Source: Pontibacter flavimaris
Lineage (GTDB): Bacteria; Bacteroidota; Bacteroidia; Cytophagales; Hymenobacteraceae
NCBI RefSeq assembly: GCF_001907195.1
Contig: NZ_LVWA01000004.1
Span: forward strand, 620,001-684,000
Reading direction: 5' to 3'
Length of the DNA stretch: 64,000 nt
In this document: piece after piece, positions 60,092 through 64,000 of the stretch
Position numbering within the stretch: position 1 is the first letter of the stretch
How the letters are laid out: each line of letters begins with the position of its first letter
Position numbers and translations under genes: made by a program
Notes under the pieces: generated by a model
What the model saw: only the letters and a program-made list of their open reading frames with translations
Database searches by the model: none
Told to the model about the DNA's origin: nothing

Positions 60092-60862
60092 CTAGTCAGC
60101 ATCCAGGAACCTGGTAACCAGCTCGTATACTTGGTCGGGGGCCTGGGCGTGTACCCAATGGCCTGCCTCGGCTATGGTCTCTACCTCTACAAGCGTAAAC
60201 AGGTGCTCAATGCTACCATAAATATCCTCCTGCTTTATATAGCCGGAGCGTCCGCCTTTGATGAACAGGGCGTGCTTCTTGAAGGGCGTATCGGAGGTTA
60301 TGGCGGCGGCGATTTGCTCGTAGTTCTTCTCCAGCACATCCAGGTTCATGCGCCAACCAAAGGTGCTGTCCTCTTTGCGGTAGAGGTTCTTCATCAGGAA
60401 CAGGCGCACCTCCTCCTCTTTTATACTTTTAGCCAGCTGCTTGTCTATCTCTCCCCGGCTGGTAGCGGTGCTCAGGTCCACCGACTGCAGCGCGTTGATG
60501 ATCTCGTCGTGGTGCGGCGGGTAGGCTTTGGGGGCAATATCGACAACAATTAACCTGGTGATGCGGGTAGGGTACTTCAGGGCATACTTCATGGCTACCT
60601 TGCCGCCCATCGAGTGGCCCATAATGGCCGGAGTGGGAATCTGCAGCTCGTCCACCAGGCGCAGCACGTCGTCGGCCATGGCATCGTAATCGTGCTGTTC
60701 GCTGTGCGGTGAGCGGCCGTGGTTGCGCAGGTCTACCAGAAAAACATTGTAATGCTCTGCCAATCGCTTGGCCAGGGTGGCCCAGTTATCCAAGGTCCCA
60801 AACAAGCCGTGCAGAATCAGCAGCGGCTGGCCGTGGCCCATTTCCTTATAGTGTAGCTTCAT
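60092..60862 (-). CDS. Alpha/beta hydrolase (YbfF-like esterase)
   Basis: This 256-residue cytosolic hydrolase shows the oxyanion HG at 18-19 (LLILHGLFGTLDNW), the nucleophile S84 in MGHSMGGK, the acid likely in FIKGGRSGYI, and the catalytic His in AEAGHWVHA (about 234-237). The fold and the NHGRSPHSEQHDY segment resemble E. coli YbfF, which hydrolyses short acyl esters and acyl-CoA. The physiological substrate is unknown. It starts 39 bp after selD on the same strand and is probably the last gene of the pdxJ-mnmH-selD unit. Confidence 0.87.
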   Translation of the reverse strand: MKLHYKEMGHGQPLLILHGLFGTLDNWATLAKRLAEHYNVFLVDLRNHGRSPHSEQHDYDAMADDVLRLVDELQIPTPAIMGHSMGGKVAMKYALKYPTRITRLIVVDIAPKAYPPHHDEIINALQSVDLSTATSRGEIDKQLAKSIKEEEVRLFLMKNLYRKEDSTFGWRMNLDVLEKNYEQIAAAITSDTPFKKHALFIKGGRSGYIKQEDIYGSIEHLFTLVEVETIAEAGHWVHAQAPDQVYELVTRFLDAD

Positions 60863-60901
60863 TTTTTCAGTTAACAGTTATCAGGTTAAGCTTACGGATG
60901 T

Positions 60902-61960
60902 TTAAACCACACGGATCAGTTTCTCATCATTTGCCCGCTCCTTCAGCACGCCCAGCGGCTCCAGTTGCAGCCCATACTTTTCAAAAACAGCCAGCACTTC
61001 GTCTCGTCCAGCTGGGTCAACCGCCACCAACAGGCCGCCGCTGGTTTGCGGGTCGCTGAGCAGGTGTTTCTGGTCTGGAGTAAGGTCCGCTATTTTGTGG
61101 CCGTAGCTGTCGAAGTTGCGGTGGGTGCCACCTGGGATGGCTTTCTGGGCCAGGTATTCCAGCGCTTCAGGTAGTACGGGCACTTTGTCAAAGTATACTT
61201 CAGCGACTAAGTTGCTGCCCTCGCACATCTCCGAAAGGTGGCCCATCAAACCAAAGCCGGTTACGTCGGTCATGGCTTTTACCTGCGAAAGTTGGCCCAG
61301 TTCCGCACCGATCTTGTTAAGCTGCATCATTTGCTGCGGTGCCAGCTGCGCGTGCTCCGGCTTCAGGATGGCTTTTTTCTGGGCGGTGGTCAGTATGCCC
61401 ACACCAAGCGGTTTGGTCAAGTATAACTCGCAGCCGGCGGTGGCAGTGTCGTTGCGTTTCAGGTTCGGGATGTCGAGCATACCAGTTACGGCCAAACCGA
61501 AAATAGGCTCGGGACTGTCAATGCTATGGCCACCAGCCAACGGAATACCTGCCTCATGGCAAATGCTGCGGCTGCCTTCTATCACCAGCTTGGCAACTTC
61601 GGGAGCCAGTTTGTCAATCGGCCAGCCCAGCACAGCAATCGCCATCATAGGCGTGCCGCCCATGGCATACACATCCGAGATAGCGTTGGCCGAAGCAATT
61701 CTGCCAAAATCGTAGGCGTCGTCCACAATCGGCATAAAGAAGTCGGTGGTGCTGATCACGGCGCGGTTGTTGCCGATGTCGTACACGGCGGCGTCGTCGC
61801 GGGAGCTGTTGCCCACCAGCAGGCGCTTTTCCTCGGGGTAAGTAATATCCGAGTGCAGGATGGAGTCGAGCACTTTTGGCGATATTTTGCAGCCGCAGCC
61901 AGCGCCGTGGCTGTACTGGGTAAGTTTTATAGGTTGGGTGGTTGTCTCTTCCATAATCAT
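60902..61960 (-). CDS. selD: Selenide, water dikinase
   Basis: The 352-residue enzyme makes selenophosphate from selenide and ATP. The catalytic N-terminus HGAGCGCK places C22 and K25 at the sites of E. coli C17/K20; the position is Cys, not selenocysteine. Asp-rich nucleotide loops are in [15 protein letters not shown] and [32 protein letters not shown]. Its ATG overlaps the stop of mnmH by one base (TAATG), so translation is probably coupled; a second ATG six bases later is a weaker alternative. The selA/selB/selC genes of selenocysteine insertion are not seen here, so the selenophosphate most likely feeds mnmH. Confidence 0.96.
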   Translation of the reverse strand: MIMEETTTQPIKLTQYSHGAGCGCKISPKVLDSILHSDITYPEEKRLLVGNSSRDDAAVYDIGNNRAVISTTDFFMPIVDDAYDFGRIASANAISDVYAMGGTPMMAIAVLGWPIDKLAPEVAKLVIEGSRSICHEAGIPLAGGHSIDSPEPIFGLAVTGMLDIPNLKRNDTATAGCELYLTKPLGVGILTTAQKKAILKPEHAQLAPQQMMQLNKIGAELGQLSQVKAMTDVTGFGLMGHLSEMCEGSNLVAEVYFDKVPVLPEALEYLAQKAIPGGTHRNFDSYGHKIADLTPDQKHLLSDPQTSGGLLVAVDPAGRDEVLAVFEKYGLQLEPLGVLKERANDEKLIRVV

Positions 61961-62988
61961 TAAATCAGGTGATGTTGTTTGGCGAAGGCCAGCACCTTGG
62001 CGGCGTTTTCTTCGGGGTTTATACTTTGTAGCTCCAGCGGCAGCACGTGCTGCTTTTTGGCCAGCTCGTGGCTGTAGGCTTTATCGTAGTAGGTGAGGGC
62101 AATCTCCACCATCTTCTCCATATCGCCGGTTTGAATTGCCTCCAGCGCTTCTTTGGTGGCCAGCCCGCCCAGGCGTTTCTTTATCTTCAGGATGGCTGCC
62201 TCCAGCAGGGCTTTATCGGTTTGGCAGTACTCTTCCGCCAGTTTTTTCACCCGCAGCGGCAGCGGCACATGCAGCACGATGGCTGGCGACTCCTGCATCC
62301 GGTCGAAGAATGGCTTTGGGATCTGCACCCTGCCAATGGTTATACTTTCGTCTTCCAGCCAGGTAGGTTTTGCGCTGTCTTGTTTGAGCAGCTCGGTGCC
62401 CAGCAAATTTTCAAAATGCTCGGTGGAGGGTTGCGGGTGCATGCCTATACTTCCGAAGGCAGAGCCTTTGTGGCTGGCGAGCCCCTCCAGATCGATTACC
62501 TGCTGGTGCTGCTGTTGCAGGTAGGGCAGCAGGTCTGTTTTGCCGCTGCCGGTAAAGCCACTCAATGTAAGCAGCTTGCGCGGTGCCTCGAACTGCTGGT
62601 GCAGGTACTGCCGGTAAGCTTTATAGCCGCCTTGCAGCAGGTATACATTGAACCCGGAAAAATCAAGGAGCCAAGCCATAGCCCCGCTGCGCATGCCGCC
62701 GCGCCAGCAATGCACCAGCAACTCTTTCCCGGGAGCCAGCTTGGTTGCCTGCTTCACAAATTTGGACATCTTGGGCCCGAACAGGTCCAAACCGATCAGA
62801 ACGGCCGGGTCGTGGCCCTGCTGTTTATAGGCGGTGCCCACTTTGGCGCGCTCCTCATCTGAGAAAATAGGGAAACTCGTTGCAGCCGGCAAGTGGCCGA
62901 CGGCATACTCCTTGGGGGCGCGGGCATCCAGCACGGGCAGCCGCTCCGTCAACTGGAGGAATTCTTCTATGGTTATACTTTTAACCAC
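61960..62988 (-). CDS. mnmH: tRNA 2-selenouridine synthase
   Basis: At 342 residues the protein replaces sulfur with selenium in 2-thiouridine at the wobble base of Lys, Glu and Gln tRNAs. An N-terminal rhodanese domain has its Cys at 94 ([13 protein letters not shown], as E. coli C97). The C-terminal P-loop domain has GFTGSGKT at 144-151 (for geranylation/selenation with bound nucleotide). The GTG start overlaps the pdxJ stop by one base (TAGTG), and the TAA overlaps the selD ATG by one base, so all three genes are tightly coupled. The start region contains an AAGTATA copy (K-S-I codons AAA AGT ATA). Confidence 0.95.
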   Translation of the reverse strand: MVKSITIEEFLQLTERLPVLDARAPKEYAVGHLPAATSFPIFSDEERAKVGTAYKQQGHDPAVLIGLDLFGPKMSKFVKQATKLAPGKELLVHCWRGGMRSGAMAWLLDFSGFNVYLLQGGYKAYRQYLHQQFEAPRKLLTLSGFTGSGKTDLLPYLQQQHQQVIDLEGLASHKGSAFGSIGMHPQPSTEHFENLLGTELLKQDSAKPTWLEDESITIGRVQIPKPFFDRMQESPAIVLHVPLPLRVKKLAEEYCQTDKALLEAAILKIKKRLGGLATKEALEAIQTGDMEKMVEIALTYYDKAYSHELAKKQHVLPLELQSINPEENAAKVLAFAKQHHLI

Positions 62989-63701
62989 TACTTTAGCTGG
63001 CGAAGGTAGAGTTGGATCGTGTTTTCCAGGCCGAAGTATAAAGCGTCGCAGATCAGGGCGTGGCCGATGCTAACCTCCAGCAAGCCCGGCAGGGTGTCGT
63101 GCAGGTATTTGAGGTTGTCCAGGTCCAGGTCGTGGCCGGCGTTCAGGCCTATGCCGAATTCCTGCGCCTTTTGGGCAGCCTTCAGGTATGGCGCGATGGC
63201 TTTCTCGCGATCTTTGTGGAAGTTGCTGGCGTAGGCTTCGGTGTACAGCTCCACCCGGTCGGTATCCACCAGTGCGGCGCCTTCAATCATCCGTTCCTCC
63301 GGGTCCACAAAAATGGAGGTGCGGATGCCCAGCTCCTTCAGCTCCAGAATCACGTCCGTCAGGAAATCCTTGTGCTTCAGGGTGTCCCAGCCCGCATTGG
63401 AAGTAATGGCGTCGGGGGCATCGGGCACCAGCGTGGCCTGTGCGGGTTTGATCTCTTTCACCAGTTTCAGGAATTCGGGCGTCGGGTTGCCTTCAATATT
63501 GAATTCCGTCGTCACCACTTCCTTCAGGTCGTACACGTCCTGGTAGCGGATGTGGCGCTCGTCGGGGCGCGGGTGCACGGTTATGCCCTGCGCGCCGAAA
63601 CGCTCGCAGTCCCTGGCTGCCTGCACCACATTTGGCCTGTCGCCACCGCGGGCGTTCCGCAGCGTGGCTATTTTGTTTATATTTACACTCAGCTTTGTCA
63701 T
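62988..63701 (-). CDS. pdxJ: Pyridoxine 5'-phosphate synthase
   Basis: A 237-residue TIM-barrel enzyme that condenses 1-deoxyxylulose 5-phosphate with 3-amino-2-oxopropyl phosphate to pyridoxine 5'-phosphate. Conserved segments are [17 protein letters not shown] at the start, [52 protein letters not shown] and [15 protein letters not shown]. Length is normal. It is the first gene of the unit pdxJ-mnmH-selD with one-base overlaps. The divergent YqeY-like gene starts 174 bp upstream. Confidence 0.97.
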   Translation of the reverse strand: MTKLSVNINKIATLRNARGGDRPNVVQAARDCERFGAQGITVHPRPDERHIRYQDVYDLKEVVTTEFNIEGNPTPEFLKLVKEIKPAQATLVPDAPDAITSNAGWDTLKHKDFLTDVILELKELGIRTSIFVDPEERMIEGAALVDTDRVELYTEAYASNFHKDREKAIAPYLKAAQKAQEFGIGLNAGHDLDLDNLKYLHDTLPGLLEVSIGHALICDALYFGLENTIQLYLRQLK

Positions 63702-63875
63702 GGCTCTTGCTTGCGGGCCACAGCCCTGTCGTCGTCTTACGTAATAGAATGACTAAATTAACGGAATTTTGTTTAAGATGACAGCCTCTGGCCGCCGCCA
63801 CACACGCATATAAAAGCGCGCAGCCTACGTAAGCAATAGCACCTCAACCAGATAAAAGTATAAAACCAGAAAACT

Positions 63876-64000
63876 ATGACTCTAAAACAACGCATCGATG
63901 CCGGCATTAAACAAGCGATGTTGGCCAAGGATAAAGCCCGTTTGCAGGCGCTCAGAAGTATAAAATCCCAGATTATGCTGGCCGAGACCGAGAAGGGCGG
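63876..64000 (+). CDS. YqeY-like (GatB/YqeY domain) protein, N-terminal part
   Basis: The frame begins at ATG 63876 and is open to the window end: MTLKQRIDAGIKQAMLAKDK, followed by ARLQALRSIKSQIMLAETEK. This is the typical helical start of YqeY proteins, related to the tail domain of the GatB amidotransferase subunit. The role of the family is unclear. An AAGTATAAA lies about 20 bp upstream of the ATG and another is in the coding part (AGA AGT ATA AAA). Confidence 0.85.
   Translation, partial: MTLKQRIDAGIKQAMLAKDKARLQALRSIKSQIMLAETEKG

Noticed and set aside
60902..61960. A selenocysteine codon in selD
   Set aside because: The catalytic position reads Cys (HGAGCGCK); no in-frame TGA occurs at that site.

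Overview
The window is chromosomal DNA from a member of the Bacteroidota, most likely order Cytophagales, family Hymenobacteraceae (Pontibacter-like). The clues are two SusC/SusD pairs, a fused MurF-alanine racemase, a CarB without its C-terminal regulatory domain, DUF4834/DUF5686/DUF4230/YfhO proteins, mostly weak Shine-Dalgarno sequences, and -7 boxes of the Bacteroidota form TAnnTTTG. Core genes are GC-rich; a few accessory genes (3.4-4.4 kb, 35.2-35.8 kb) are visibly AT-richer. The species assignment is inference.

Layout. 0-3.4 kb: fatty-acid hydroxylase-like membrane protein, small lipoproteins, a GNAT. 3.1-6.1 kb: accessory island with two AT-rich genes separated by an integron attC-like palindrome, and an IS110-family element inserted at a second attC-like core. 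6-9.4 kb: small membrane proteins, lipocalin, GNAT, YajQ, TerC. 10.3-26.4 kb: M28 peptidase, GNAT, DUF4142, M19 dipeptidase, PAP2 phosphatase, zinc-dependent phospholipase C-like protein, MsrA, DUF3616, HTTM protein flanked by two Thr-rich lipoproteins, and a DsbA-like protein. 26.6-42.3 kb: CarB, DUF4834, YfhO, a PLP deaminase-like enzyme, DUF4230, RecX, two EamA transporters, DUF5686. 42.6-47.9 kb: MurF-Alr and FeoAB. 48.6-59 kb: two SusCD operons with no glycan-degrading genes beside them. 59.1-63.7 kb: methyltransferase, alpha/beta hydrolase and a pdxJ-mnmH-selD operon for selenium modification of tRNA. The window ends inside a YqeY-like gene.

The most unusual property is not a gene. The 7-mer AAGTATA (complement TATACTT) recurs at a very high rate in spacers, inside terminator stems, as tandem arrays and inside reading frames, where it forces codons such as ATA, AGT and CTT that these genes otherwise avoid. 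It is close to background in the SusCD operons. Alongside it lie several dispersed intergenic repeat families. One, about 150 bp with three copies, shows compensatory base changes in its stems and may be a structured RNA or DNA element. The IS110/attC arrangement at 3.9-5.9 kb is the second observation most worth checking.
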